A DNA stretch of 42,770 nucleotides from Bacteroidales bacterium. GTDB taxonomy: Bacteria > Bacteroidota > Bacteroidia > Bacteroidales > VadinHA17. A model generated the notes under the pieces. That model worked only from the letters and a program-made list of their open reading frames with translations, searched no databases and was not told where the DNA came from. The DNA lies in contig JALOMO010000011.1 in assembly GCA_025455395.1 (NCBI GenBank), positions 1 through 42,770 of the forward strand. Reading direction: 5' to 3'. Each line of letters opens with the position of its first letter. Within the stretch, counting starts at the first letter, position 1. Made by a program: the position numbers and the translations under genes. Positions 16,329 to 25,210 of this stretch are shown here, in pieces.

Positions 16329-18755
16329 TTGTCTGTTACCGTGAGAAATATATTTATATCTGCAGCATTGCTCATACTTCTGTCAGGCGCCTGCCTGAAA
16401 GCACAGAAGGCCGATCTTACCGGATACAGAATCTTTATCAACCCCGGGCATGGAGGCTACGACTCAGATGACAGACATATGCTTGCAACCGACTTCTGGG
16501 AGTCTGAGGGCAACCTTGTCAAGGGCCTATATCTAAGGGATATTCTTCGTAACCTGAAAGCTGACGTCTACATGTCGAGAACGACAAACAATACAGGAGA
16601 TGACCTTCCTCTTTCGGCAATCTCCCAGATGGCCAATGAACTTAATATTCACTTTTTCCTTTCAATTCACAGTAATGGTTTCGATGGTAAGCAGAACCAT
16701 CCCCTCATGCTCTTCCGCGGTTATGACAATCAGCCTGTTTACCCGGATTCTAAAACAATGGCACTGATAATCTGGCAAAAGGTTTTTGAAAAAGGGAACT
16801 GCTGGACCGGCAGCAACGTATGGGTTAAGGGCGACTGGTCATTTTATCCTGATTGGGGTACACAGGGCCTTGGGGTCTTACGCGGTCTTACGATGCCCGG
16901 TGTTCTTTCAGAGGGTTCATTTCATGATTACATCCCTGAAGGGTGGCGGTTACGCAATACAGATTTCCTTCAGCATGAAGCCTGGGCTTTCCTTAGATCA
17001 TTCATCGAATTTCAGAATGTAACACCACTGCAGCATGGGGTCATTGCAGGTGTGATCAGAGACTCACTCATTAGCCCGGCCTGGTATTTCAAACCAGGAA
17101 CACGTGATGAGGCAATGCCACTGAACGGTGCAACTGTAACCCTTGTCCCGGGTAACAGGAAATACAATGTTGATGAGCTCAATAATGGCTTCTTTCTCTT
17201 TGATTCGGTACCGCCGGGAAATTATAAACTATTCGTTGACGGAGTGCAGGACTACATGAGGGATTCGCTTTCGGTGACAGTTGATGCAAATAAGTCAGTC
17301 CTCGCAGATATTTATCTTAAGTTTGACACAACCATGATACCTGTGCTGACAGGTTTGTCCCCGGGATTGACAGACAGTATACCTTTCAATCAGGAATTCA
17401 TTTTCACATTCGATCTTCCGATGGACAGGGATTCGGTTCAGAAAGCACTGAAATTTGTGCCCTCCGCCGACCTTGTCTTTTCATGGGATGAAAAGAGCAG
17501 GGTGCTGAAGGTCAGGCCGGCAGTCGGTTTTCAGAGTAAGACAAACTATGTAATTAATATAGGGACAACTGCCTGTTCAATGTGGAAGGTGCCAATAGCC
17601 TCAGCGGCAGAGTATTCATTTGTCACAAGGAGCAGGTCAGCGCTGAAACTGGAAAGCAGTTACCCATTGACGGGCAGGGGAGGAGTCACTCTTTATCCTC
17701 AGATAAGATTATGGTTTGATGCCCCTCTGAATCAGCTTACATCACAAACAGGAACGGAGCTCCTTAATGATCAGGGCCAGCCCGTGACAAAGGTAAGGGA
17801 GGAGTGGCATGAGAAAAATGGCAAAGGGGGTTACTTCTTTGAGCTTTCGCAGCCTCTGGCAGTAAATAAACAGTACCGTATCAGAGTGAGTTCTTCCGTT
17901 TCCGATATTACCGGTCTTTCAACGGGTCACTCCGTTGAGATACCATTCACAACCCGGACTAAAAGCTATGAGAGCGGCACTGTCATTGAGAGCTATGACA
18001 ATATTTCTGACTTCTGGGATCCGGATGCCAGTGGCAGCACGATGGGCACGGACAATCCTCTTACAACTTTCATCGCTTCGCCTGAAATAAAGAGGTCAGG
18101 CAGCAATGCCGGCAGGCTCGATTATGTATTCACAGGTGCTGACGGCGGTGTATGCCGTGTCTTTGATACGAAGAAACCCTCAATCGGATCGTCAGCATCA
18201 AATCTTTTCGGGATCTGGGTTTTCGGCGATATGAGTATGAATCTGCTTGAATATTGGTTCTATTCTTCCGGCTCCACAAATCATATTGTATATGTTGACA
18301 CGCTCAGCTGGGCAGGATGGGATCTGAAGACAATACCCATTTCTTCAATCGGGGGGAGCGGCGACAGGCTCTACCACAGCGTTGTGGTAAGGCAGACCGC
18401 AGCAGGTTCAAAGAGCGGTACGGTATGGTTTGATGATGCCATGGTCATAGTACCGACAGCAGTTGAAGATATTGCAGTTGATTCAGGTTCTCTTACAGTT
18501 TACCCAAATCCCGCATCATCTAATGTGACAATTAGCTATGATCTTGATGCACGGTCGGCAGTATCGGTTGACCTGTTCACCACCGACGGCAGGAGGGCGA
18601 TGAATATCTACAAAGGAACAGTGGATCAGGGGCCGCAGATGCACCACTGGTCTCCTCCCTCAGTGCTTACAGAAGGGAGCTATATCATAAGGCTCGAAAA
18701 AACATCACCGGCTGGCAGATCCTCATCTGCGGTAATGCTTCTGCTGATCAGATAG
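16329..18755 (+). CDS. N-acetylmuramoyl-L-alanine amidase with T9SS type A sorting domain
   Basis: This roughly 808-residue exported protein has an Amidase_3 domain (about 32-230). It shows FINPGHGGYDSDD (zinc His41), WESEGNL (zinc Glu58), FFLSIHSNGFDG (zinc His114) and GVLSEGSFHDY (probable catalytic Glu). A carboxypeptidase-regulatory-like fold (about 250-330) and two SbsA-type Ig-like domains (about 340-550) follow. At the end, VYPNPASSNVTISYDL to EGSYIIRLEK is a type IX secretion type A sorting domain. It should cleave the amide bond between MurNAc and the stem peptide. No in-frame ATG fits: translation starts at TTG 16329 or GTG 16341 (then RNIFISAALLILLSG). An out-of-frame ATG overlaps the upstream stop. 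Export through T9SS places the enzyme on the cell surface or outside, hinting at action on foreign walls. Confidence 0.85.
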   Translation: MSVTVRNIFISAALLILLSGACLKAQKADLTGYRIFINPGHGGYDSDDRHMLATDFWESEGNLVKGLYLRDILRNLKADVYMSRTTNNTGDDLPLSAISQMANELNIHFFLSIHSNGFDGKQNHPLMLFRGYDNQPVYPDSKTMALIIWQKVFEKGNCWTGSNVWVKGDWSFYPDWGTQGLGVLRGLTMPGVLSEGSFHDYIPEGWRLRNTDFLQHEAWAFLRSFIEFQNVTPLQHGVIAGVIRDSLISPAWYFKPGTRDEAMPLNGATVTLVPGNRKYNVDELNNGFFLFDSVPPGNYKLFVDGVQDYMRDSLSVTVDANKSVLADIYLKFDTTMIPVLTGLSPGLTDSIPFNQEFIFTFDLPMDRDSVQKALKFVPSADLVFSWDEKSRVLKVRPAVGFQSKTNYVINIGTTACSMWKVPIASAAEYSFVTRSRSALKLESSYPLTGRGGVTLYPQIRLWFDAPLNQLTSQTGTELLNDQGQPVTKVREEWHEKNGKGGYFFELSQPLAVNKQYRIRVSSSVSDITGLSTGHSVEIPFTTRTKSYESGTVIESYDNISDFWDPDASGSTMGTDNPLTTFIASPEIKRSGSNAGRLDYVFTGADGGVCRVFDTKKPSIGSSASNLFGIWVFGDMSMNLLEYWFYSSGSTNHIVYVDTLSWAGWDLKTIPISSIGGSGDRLYHSVVVRQTAAGSKSGTVWFDDAMVIVPTAVEDIAVDSGSLTVYPNPASSNVTISYDLDARSAVSVDLFTTDGRRAMNIYKGTVDQGPQMHHWSPPSVLTEGSYIIRLEKTSPAGRSSSAVMLLLIR

Positions 18756-18785
18756 GTCAATACAAAAGGTATTGGCATAAAAAAA

Positions 18786-18813
18786 GTAGAGACGTTGCAT
18801 GCAACGTCTCTAC
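18786..18813 (-). terminator. Perfect 28-base palindromic terminator of ppdK
   Basis: The half-site GTAGAGACGTTGCA is followed directly by its exact reverse complement, giving a 14-bp stem without a spacer. On the leftward strand it is followed by TTTTTTT, a canonical factor-independent terminator 18 bases after the ppdK stop. It also lies 30 bases after the rightward amidase gene and may stop both. Confidence 0.85.
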
Positions 18814-18831
18814 GATGGTAATTGAAACGGA

Positions 18832-21561
18832 TTAGTTTTTCCCGAATTTTATTGCAGACTGTGCTGCAGCCAGCCTGGCTATCGGCACTCTGAACGGTGA
18901 ACAGCTGACATAGGTCAGTCCGTTCCTGAAGCAGAACTCAACTGATGCAGGATCGCCACCCTGTTCGCCGCAGATTCCTATCTTGAGGTCAGGGCGTGTA
19001 GCACGGCCTTTCTGAACAGACATTGTTATGAGCTGTCCCACGCCGTCCTGGTCAATTGTCTGGAACGGGTCAGCAGCCAGCATCTTATTGTCAAGATATT
19101 CATGCAGGAAGCCGCCTATGTCATCACGGCTGAACCCGAATGTCATCTGGGTAAGGTCATTTGTTCCGAATGAGAAGAACTCTGCGCTCTTTGCCATGCG
19201 GTCTGCAAGCAGTGTTGCACGCGGTATCTCAATCATGGTGCCGTATTTGAATGATATCTTGCTGACACCAAACTTGTTGCACACTTCTGCGTAAACCCTG
19301 TCAACGATCTTCCTGGTGAAATCAAGTTCTGAGACATCGCAGGTCACGGGAACCATGATCTCAGGCTGCGCATCCTTGCCTTCCTTAATCAGTTCTGCAG
19401 TAGCCTCGAAGATAGCTCTGATCTGCATCTCCGATACCTCGGGGTATGTAACACCCAGGCGTACACCGCGATGTCCCATCATCGGGTTTGATTCATGCAG
19501 TGCCTCTCCGCGTTTGGTAATGGCCTCTGCGGTGATTCCAAGAGCTCTGGCAAGTTCAGCCTGTTTCTCGGCTCCCTGAGGAACGAATTCATGAAGCGGC
19601 GGATCAAGCAGGCGGAAGGTCACCGGTAGTCCGTTCATCGCCTCCATTGTGCTCTTGATATCCTTCTTCACAAAGGGGAAGAGCTCGTTAAGGGCGTTTC
19701 TTCTTTCAGCTTCGTTTGAGCTGAGAATCATTTTACGAAGGAGGAAGAGAGGCTGTTCTGATCCTTTACCGTAGAACATATGTTCTGTACGGAAGAGGCC
19801 AATACCCTCAGCGCCATACTCGCGTGCAATCTTAGCATCGTCAGGAGTATCGCAGTTGGTGCGGACACCCATTGTGCGAAACTTGTCAACCATCTTCATG
19901 AAGGTCTGGAATCTTGGATTCTCAGTGGCATCCATGAGTGTAAGTGCACCGTTATAAACGTTTCCTCTTGTTCCGTTAAGTGTAATGATATCACCCTCCT
20001 TGAGCACGATGTCAGTACCTGCGATCTTTGCTTTCTTTGCTGCTGCATCAACATGCATTCCGCCTGCGCCGACGATGCAGCACTTACCCCAGCCTCTTGC
20101 AACAAGGGCAGCGTGTGATGTCATCCCTCCGCGTGCAGTAAGGATACCTTCTGCAGCACGCATACCTTCAACATCCTCAGGGTTGGTCTCCTCGCGTACG
20201 AGGATCACCTTTTCACCCCTGCGATGCCAAGCAACGGCATCCTCAGCTGTAAATACCATCTTGCCGACAGCAGCACCAGGACCTGCCGGAAGACCCTTGA
20301 CGAGAGGAGTTACTTTCTTCTCTGCTGACGGGTCACAGATAGGGTGAAGGAGTTCATCAAGCTGAGCAGGGTCAACCCGCATGACAGCCTTTTTCTCGTC
20401 GATGAGACCTTCTGCAAGCATATCCATTGCCATGTTAAGGGCTGCGGTGCCTGTACGTTTGCCGGCACGGCACTGAAGCATGTAAAGCTTGCCTTCCTGA
20501 ATGGTAAACTCGATGTCAAGCATATCATGGAATGACTTCTCAAGGATGTTCCTTATATCCACAAGTTCTTTATAGGTTCCGGGCATCGACTCCTGCATGC
20601 TGTGAAGGTGCTTATTCTGTTCATTCTTAGTGTCATCATTGAGGGGGTTCGGTGTGCGAATACCTGCCACAACGTCTTCTCCCTGTGCATTGACGAGCCA
20701 CTCGCCATAGAAAATATTATCACCTGTTGCCGGGTTACGGGTGAAGGCGACACCTGTTGCTGATGAGTCACCCATGTTGCCAAACACCATAGCCTGAACG
20801 TTTACAGCTGTGCCCCACTCATCAGGAATACCCTCAATGCGGCGGTATGATACCGCCTTCTTGCCATTCCAGCTTTTGAATACGGCTTTGATGCCTCCTT
20901 CAAGCTGCTCGCGCGCATCATCCGGGAAATCCTTGCCAAGTGATTTCTTAACCCTCTTCTTAAACTCCTCAGCCAGATGCTTCAGGTCATCTGATGAAAG
21001 ATCGGTGTCTGATTTGAATCCTTTATTATGCTTGTACTCATCAAGCATCTCATCAAGCTGCTTGCGTATTCCTTTTCCGTCAGTCGGTTCAATACCTTCT
21101 GCTTTTTCCATAACAACGTCTGCATACATCATAATAAGACGTCGGTATGAGTCCCATACAAACCTGGGGTTGTTTGTCTTTTTAATAAGACCCGGGATTG
21201 TATCGGAGCAGAGACCTATATTTAGAACTGTATCCATCATTCCCGGCATTGAACTGCGGGCACCGGAACGGCATGAAACAAGAAGAGCATTCTCTTTGTC
21301 ACCATATTTCATTCCCATTGCTTCTTCAGCCTTTTTCATGGCTTCCCATACCTCAGGCATGAGTTCTTTGGGCAATTCACAGTTGTTCTCATAGTATTCT
21401 GTACATACTTCTGTGGTGATTGTAAATCCGGCAGGTACCGGGAGACCCAGGAGACACATCTCAGCCAGGTTGGCACCCTTTCCACCAAGCAGATTTTTCA
21501 TATCTGCCTTACCATCAGCAGCTTTGTTGCCGAAGGAATAAACACGTTTTACTTTTGACAT
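18832..21561 (-). CDS. ppdK: Pyruvate, phosphate dikinase
   Basis: The 909-residue protein has the full PPDK layout. The N-terminal ATP-grasp domain (LLGGKGANLAEMCLLGLPVP, SCRSGARSSMPGMMDTVLN) is followed by the swivelling phosphohistidine domain with GGMTSHAALVARGWG (His at about 482). The C-terminal PEP/pyruvate barrel contains GLFRTEHMFYG, GTMIEIPRATLLAD, FSFGTNDLTQMTFG and GICGEQGGDPASVEF. It interconverts pyruvate + ATP + phosphate and PEP + AMP + pyrophosphate in the cytoplasm, and can serve gluconeogenesis or PPi-linked glycolysis. Length is normal. It stands alone, with a promoter-like element just upstream and a strong terminator downstream. Confidence 0.97.
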   Translation of the reverse strand: MSKVKRVYSFGNKAADGKADMKNLLGGKGANLAEMCLLGLPVPAGFTITTEVCTEYYENNCELPKELMPEVWEAMKKAEEAMGMKYGDKENALLVSCRSGARSSMPGMMDTVLNIGLCSDTIPGLIKKTNNPRFVWDSYRRLIMMYADVVMEKAEGIEPTDGKGIRKQLDEMLDEYKHNKGFKSDTDLSSDDLKHLAEEFKKRVKKSLGKDFPDDAREQLEGGIKAVFKSWNGKKAVSYRRIEGIPDEWGTAVNVQAMVFGNMGDSSATGVAFTRNPATGDNIFYGEWLVNAQGEDVVAGIRTPNPLNDDTKNEQNKHLHSMQESMPGTYKELVDIRNILEKSFHDMLDIEFTIQEGKLYMLQCRAGKRTGTAALNMAMDMLAEGLIDEKKAVMRVDPAQLDELLHPICDPSAEKKVTPLVKGLPAGPGAAVGKMVFTAEDAVAWHRRGEKVILVREETNPEDVEGMRAAEGILTARGGMTSHAALVARGWGKCCIVGAGGMHVDAAAKKAKIAGTDIVLKEGDIITLNGTRGNVYNGALTLMDATENPRFQTFMKMVDKFRTMGVRTNCDTPDDAKIAREYGAEGIGLFRTEHMFYGKGSEQPLFLLRKMILSSNEAERRNALNELFPFVKKDIKSTMEAMNGLPVTFRLLDPPLHEFVPQGAEKQAELARALGITAEAITKRGEALHESNPMMGHRGVRLGVTYPEVSEMQIRAIFEATAELIKEGKDAQPEIMVPVTCDVSELDFTRKIVDRVYAEVCNKFGVSKISFKYGTMIEIPRATLLADRMAKSAEFFSFGTNDLTQMTFGFSRDDIGGFLHEYLDNKMLAADPFQTIDQDGVGQLITMSVQKGRATRPDLKIGICGEQGGDPASVEFCFRNGLTYVSCSPFRVPIARLAAAQSAIKFGKN

Positions 21562-21606
21562 CGTTTATCTGATTATAATTATTAAAAAAGTCTTTTTTTC
21601 GATCCG

Positions 21607-21637
21607 CAAAAATATAAATTATACGGATATTACGAAA
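21607..21637 (-). promoter_or_regulatory. ppdK promoter (TTTC-N19-TATTTTTG)
   Basis: Leftward, TTTC at 21634-21637 is followed by 19 bases and TATTTTTG at 21607-21614, close to the Bacteroidota consensus TTTG-N19-TAnnTTTG. The expected start site near 21600 would leave a leader of about 40 bases. Confidence 0.5.
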
Positions 21638-21647
21638 CTCCTTTTTC

Positions 21648-22553
21648 TTAATGTTTTGATCTTGGATGGAACATAATGAGTGTGTCTCTCAGGTAACTCC
21701 TGTCGATATGAGTATATATCTCTGTTGTGGTGATTGATTCATGGCCAAGCATTTCCTGTACCGCACGCAGGTCAGCTCCGCCTTCAACAAGATGTGTGGC
21801 AAATGAATGCCGGAAAGTGTGAGGGCTTATCTTTTTTCGTATCCCGGCAGCCTCAGCAAGTTTTTTTATTATTGTGAAAATCATTACCCTGGTAAGTCTA
21901 CTGCCTCTCCTGTTAAGGAAAATGATATTCTGATCAATGATAACCGGCAGCCTGTTTCTTGTCTCAAGATAGGTGTCAATCTCCTTTAATGCCACGGATC
22001 CGATCGGAACAAGCCTTTGTTTGTTACCCTTACCTGTCACGGTCACAAATCCTTCACTCCGATGGATATCTGTAAGTCTCATGTTTACCAGTTCTGACAC
22101 CCGAAGCCCGCAACTGTACATTGTTTCTATTATTGCCCTGTTCCTGTGACCTTCCGGCTGGCTGAGGTCTATAACACCAATGATCCGGTCTATCTCTTCG
22201 ATTGTTAATACCTCAGGCAGTTTCATACCCATACTTGGCGATTCAAGCAATGTTGACGGATCCTCAGTTATGATCCCTTCAATGATCAGGAACCTGAAGA
22301 AAGCCCTGATACCTGAAATCAGCCTGGCCTGAGTGCGGGCAGAACTATTACTTCCTGCATTGCTTGCAACAAAATCACTCAGATCATTATAGTTGATAGC
22401 AGAGGGCTTTTTACCTTCCCGCTTCTCATTCAGGAATTCTCTTAGCTTGCGCAGGTCATTGAGATATGCTTCAACACTGTTGTGAGAGAGGGATCTCTCG
22501 ATCATAAGGTAACTCCGGTAACCTCTCAGTGTTGTCGTCCATTCCCGTTCCAT
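21648..22553 (-). CDS. xerD: Tyrosine recombinase XerD
   Basis: The 301-residue product has the N-terminal SAM-like DNA-binding domain (RGYRSYLMIERSLSHNSVEAY) and a complete catalytic set: Arg in SCGLRVSELVNMR, Lys in VTGKGNKQRLVPIG, HTFRHSFATHLVEGG (His and Arg), LGHESITTTEIYTH (His and the nucleophilic Tyr). Length and start agree with XerD, which with XerC resolves chromosome dimers at dif. The divergent neighbour pair aroQ-pyk is a common Bacteroidales arrangement, supporting a housekeeping recombinase and not a mobile-element integrase. XerC and XerD are hard to tell apart by eye; XerD is favoured by the neighbourhood. Confidence 0.9.
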   Translation of the reverse strand: MEREWTTTLRGYRSYLMIERSLSHNSVEAYLNDLRKLREFLNEKREGKKPSAINYNDLSDFVASNAGSNSSARTQARLISGIRAFFRFLIIEGIITEDPSTLLESPSMGMKLPEVLTIEEIDRIIGVIDLSQPEGHRNRAIIETMYSCGLRVSELVNMRLTDIHRSEGFVTVTGKGNKQRLVPIGSVALKEIDTYLETRNRLPVIIDQNIIFLNRRGSRLTRVMIFTIIKKLAEAAGIRKKISPHTFRHSFATHLVEGGADLRAVQEMLGHESITTTEIYTHIDRSYLRDTLIMFHPRSKH

Positions 22554-22573
22554 TATCTTCTCTAAATGATGCC

Positions 22574-22604
22574 CAAAGGTATATCATAATAAATAACCTC
22601 CATA
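22574..22604 (-). promoter_or_regulatory. xerD promoter (TATG-N19-TACCTTTG)
   Basis: Leftward, TACCTTTG at 22574-22581 matches TAnnTTTG exactly, and TATG (one mismatch to TTTG) lies 19 bases upstream at 22601-22604. Transcription would start near 22567, giving a very short xerD leader. Confidence 0.45.
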
Positions 22605-22620
22605 AATCCGGTCATTTCTT

Positions 22621-22628
22621 TATTTTTG
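22621..22628 (+). promoter_or_regulatory. Candidate -7 element for aroQ-pyk (TATTTTTG)
   Basis: TATTTTTG fits the TAnnTTTG consensus; no clear -33 match. If used, it gives aroQ a leader of nearly 200 bases that contains the hairpin and the heptamer repeats. Confidence 0.35.
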
Positions 22629-22645
22629 CATCAAAAGGATTAATA

Positions 22646-22808
22646 AAGGTACAAGGTACAAGGTGCAAGCTTCGCCCACCGTATCCGCCAACTGGCGGAG
22701 AAGGTGGGGAGCAGGGTGCAGGGAGCAAGGAGCAAGGAGGCAAAAGTCAAAAGTCGAAAGTCGAAAGTTAAAAGTCATAAGGCGAAAGTTGATAGTTGAA
22801 AGTAAGAA
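22646..22808. repeat. Three consecutive runs of 7-bp tandem repeats
   Basis: The leader before aroQ is built from heptamers: AAGGTAC (about four imperfect copies from 22646), GGGAGCA (five, about 22707-22741: GGGAGCA, GGGTGCA, GGGAGCA, AGGAGCA, AGGAGGC) and AAAAGTC (about nine degenerate copies, about 22742-22805). The first and second runs are separated by a hairpin. The shared 7-base period with different unit sequences resembles the short tandemly repeated repetitive sequences known from filamentous cyanobacteria. Confidence 0.85.
22675..22708. other. Hairpin inside the heptamer region
   Basis: CCGCCA (22685-22690) pairs with TGGCGG (22693-22698) around a two-base loop, and CCCACC (22675-22680) pairs with GGTGGG (22703-22708) as an outer stem separated by an internal loop. 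There is no T-run after it on the rightward strand, so it is not an obvious terminator. It may be a folded leader element or part of a mobile repeat. Confidence 0.6.
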
Positions 22809-22825
22809 GATAAAGGATCTTAGGA

Positions 22826-23254
22826 ATGAGAATTGAGATAATTAACGGGCCGAATCTGAACTTCCTGGGTGTCAGACAACCCGAGATCTATGGCAGTAAA
22901 GGATTCATAGATTACTTGGCTGAACTGGAATCTCTTTTTCCCGCCATTTCATTTGTCTATTCGCAATCAAACATCGAAGGGGAACTTGTCAGCACGATCC
23001 AGAAAGCCGGAAGAGAATGCCAGGGCATAATAATTAACCCGGGAGGATACTCTCATACCTCGGTAGCTATCGCAGATGCCATTGCAGCTGTAAGTGTCCC
23101 CGTAATTGAGGTTCACATATCAAACCTGCTCTCAAGGGAGGAGTTCCGGCATACCAGCCTTACCGGAAGATATTGCACAGGAACAATAATGGGGCTGGGG
23201 CTTGATGGATACAGGCTGGCAGTGGAGGCAATCATGAAAAGAGTAAATAAATAA
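22826..23254 (+). CDS. aroQ: 3-dehydroquinate dehydratase, type II
   Basis: The 142-residue product has the normal length for type II dehydroquinase. It shows INGPNLNFLGVRQPEIYG (flexible loop with Arg and Tyr), SNIEGELV, INPGGYSHTSVAIADA (catalytic His region), EVHISNLLSREEFRHTS and GTIMGLGLDGYRLA. It converts 3-dehydroquinate to 3-dehydroshikimate in the cytoplasm, the third shikimate step, through an enolate intermediate, as a dodecamer. The start has AGGA just upstream. It lies 8 bases before pyk; the other shikimate genes aroB and aroC are 10 kb away. Confidence 0.97.
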   Translation: MRIEIINGPNLNFLGVRQPEIYGSKGFIDYLAELESLFPAISFVYSQSNIEGELVSTIQKAGRECQGIIINPGGYSHTSVAIADAIAAVSVPVIEVHISNLLSREEFRHTSLTGRYCTGTIMGLGLDGYRLAVEAIMKRVNK

Positions 23255-23262
23255 ACCCTGAA

Positions 23263-24720
23263 ATGGCAAAAAGCTTTCTAAAGAAGAGGACAAAAATCGT
23301 GGCAACCATTTCTGACAAGAACTGTGAGCCGGATTTCCTCAGTAAACTTCATGATGCCGGCGTGGATGTGGTAAGGATAAACTCAGCCCACCTCTCACCT
23401 GAAGGAGTGATGAAAATTGTTAAAAACACCAGGAGCGTCTCGGATAAGATTGCATTACTTCTTGATACCAAGGGACCCGAGATCAGAACCACAATATGTG
23501 ATGAGCCTGTAAAATTCTTCAAGGGGCAGAAGATCAAAATTGCCGGTAACAGCGATGATAAAACAACAGCTTCTGTCATAAATGTAAATTACGGTGATAT
23601 TGCGAGACATGTACCTTCAGGAGCCTACATACTTATTGATGACGGTGAACTTGAGATAAAGATTACAGGCAGAAAGGGCGAAGTACTTGAGGGTATCATT
23701 GAGAATGACGGCACACTTGGATCGAGAAAGACAGTAAATATTCCGCAGGTAAGGATAAATCTGCCTTCTGTAAGTCAGCGAGACCTGATCTTCATTGATC
23801 TTGCGGTGAAGCTTGACATTGAATTCATCGCTCATTCATTTGTAAGGTCAAAGAAAGATGTTATGGCTGTTCAGAAGATACTTGACAGTCATGGCAGCCA
23901 GATAAAGATAATAGCGAAGATAGAGAACCAGCAGGGTGTTGACAACCTGGAGGAGATTATGGATCATTCATATGGTATAATGGTTGCCAGGGGTGATCTT
24001 GCCATTGAGGTACCTTTTGAGAGGATACCTGGCATCCAGCGAATGATAATTTCCAAATGTATTGAGAGACGTAAGCCAGTTATTGTGGCCACACAGATGC
24101 TTCATTCAATGATCACCAATCCGAGGCCTACAAGAGCAGAGGTGAGTGATGTCGCAAATGCTGTTTACAGCCAGACTGATGCACTTATGCTCAGCGGCGA
24201 AACAGCCTCCGGGAAGTATCCGCTTGAATCAGTAAAGACGATGGCCAGAATAGCTTCTGAGATCGAGCTGGAAAAAGACAAATACATTGAGATGCCTGCC
24301 GGATCACTCAGCGGGGAAGTCTCGGCCTACCTGGCTAAAGTTGCAGTAAAGACATCAATAAGAGTGAATGCCAGGGCTATCCTTGCTGACACATTAAAAG
24401 GGACAGCAATCAGGAACATGGCTGCTTACCGCGGTGTCAATCCAGTGGTGGCCCAGTGTTACAGCTACCGCACAATGAGGGAACTCGCATTATCATACGG
24501 AGTAATACCGGTGTTCATTGAGAAGAAAGAATCGGTTGATGATTTTATCCGGACTTCACTAAGGGATTTACTTAAAAGACACATATTGAAAGACAACGAT
24601 ATACTTGTTCTTCTTGCCGGGAATTTCTCAAGAGTTGCAGGCTTTTCATTCATTGAGGTGGGAACAGTAGGATATCTTAAGGAAAGGGTAATGATAGGAA
24701 AAAGTGACCCCATGGCTTGA
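23263..24720 (+). CDS. pyk: Pyruvate kinase
   Basis: The 485-residue product carries the pyruvate kinase elements: RTKIVATISDKN, VVRINSAHLSPEGV, LLDTKGPEIRT, IIAKIENQQGVDNLEEIM (catalytic Lys), MVARGDLAIEVPFERIPGIQ and the metal/K+ region ATQMLHSMITNPRPTRAEVS. The C-terminal domain contains the region of allosteric control. It makes pyruvate and ATP from PEP and ADP, the last step of glycolysis, opposite in direction to PPDK in this window. The B-domain cap lies at about 70-165. Nothing appears broken. Coupled tightly to aroQ. Confidence 0.97.
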   Translation: MAKSFLKKRTKIVATISDKNCEPDFLSKLHDAGVDVVRINSAHLSPEGVMKIVKNTRSVSDKIALLLDTKGPEIRTTICDEPVKFFKGQKIKIAGNSDDKTTASVINVNYGDIARHVPSGAYILIDDGELEIKITGRKGEVLEGIIENDGTLGSRKTVNIPQVRINLPSVSQRDLIFIDLAVKLDIEFIAHSFVRSKKDVMAVQKILDSHGSQIKIIAKIENQQGVDNLEEIMDHSYGIMVARGDLAIEVPFERIPGIQRMIISKCIERRKPVIVATQMLHSMITNPRPTRAEVSDVANAVYSQTDALMLSGETASGKYPLESVKTMARIASEIELEKDKYIEMPAGSLSGEVSAYLAKVAVKTSIRVNARAILADTLKGTAIRNMAAYRGVNPVVAQCYSYRTMRELALSYGVIPVFIEKKESVDDFIRTSLRDLLKRHILKDNDILVLLAGNFSRVAGFSFIEVGTVGYLKERVMIGKSDPMA

Positions 24721-24748
24721 TTTTTGCTGTATCTGAAGGAATGCCGGT

Positions 24749-25210
24749 ATGAAATTATTATTCCTCGCCATAATGACTTTATTGCATCCGGTGCATGTCT
24801 CACTGACAGGTATTGAATATGACAGTGAAAACAGAACATATTCAATATTTGTTAAAGTTTATTCTGATGACCTTGAAGCAGATATTGGGCTTGGAAGTTC
24901 AGAAGGGGAAGTGGTAGCCGGTGAAGGGAATGCACGGTACTGCAATTATCTGTGCGACAGATTATTGATTTTAGAAAATGGTAAGAAGCTCGACATGAAA
25001 TTATTGAATTCAGAAAGCGACGGTCTGGAACACAGGTTCAGCCTGCAAGCAAAAGGAGGAAGGTCAGTACGGGAGGTAACCGTTATTAACCGTTTTATGA
25101 CCCGCCTCTACTCTGATCAGGCTAATATGCTACTCTTCAGGTTCGGAACTGTTGAAGAGGGATACAGGTTCTCCGTCGCTGATACTTTGAAGAGCTTTAA
25201 TGTCAAATGA
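24749..25210 (+). CDS. DUF6702-family exported protein
   Basis: The 153-residue protein starts with a short hydrophobic segment (MKLLFLAIMTLLHPVHV) and continues LTGIEYDSENRTYSIFVKVYSDDLEADIG, the hallmark of DUF6702 proteins, which are widespread in Bacteroidota and begin with HPxHVS after the signal. A beta-rich body follows; no catalytic motif is evident. Function is unknown. Its stop overlaps the start of the next gene (ATGA), so it is translationally coupled to a large T9SS-secreted protein. Confidence 0.75.
   Translation: MKLLFLAIMTLLHPVHVSLTGIEYDSENRTYSIFVKVYSDDLEADIGLGSSEGEVVAGEGNARYCNYLCDRLLILENGKKLDMKLLNSESDGLEHRFSLQAKGGRSVREVTVINRFMTRLYSDQANMLLFRFGTVEEGYRFSVADTLKSFNVK

Noticed and set aside
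21648-22553. XerD-like recombinase as a mark of an integrated element
   Set aside because: No attachment sites, phage or transfer genes nearby, and the xerD/aroQ/pyk neighbourhood is a normal chromosomal one.
22646-22808. CRISPR array in the repeat region before aroQ
   Set aside because: Units are 7 bases, contiguous and without unique spacers; no cas genes.
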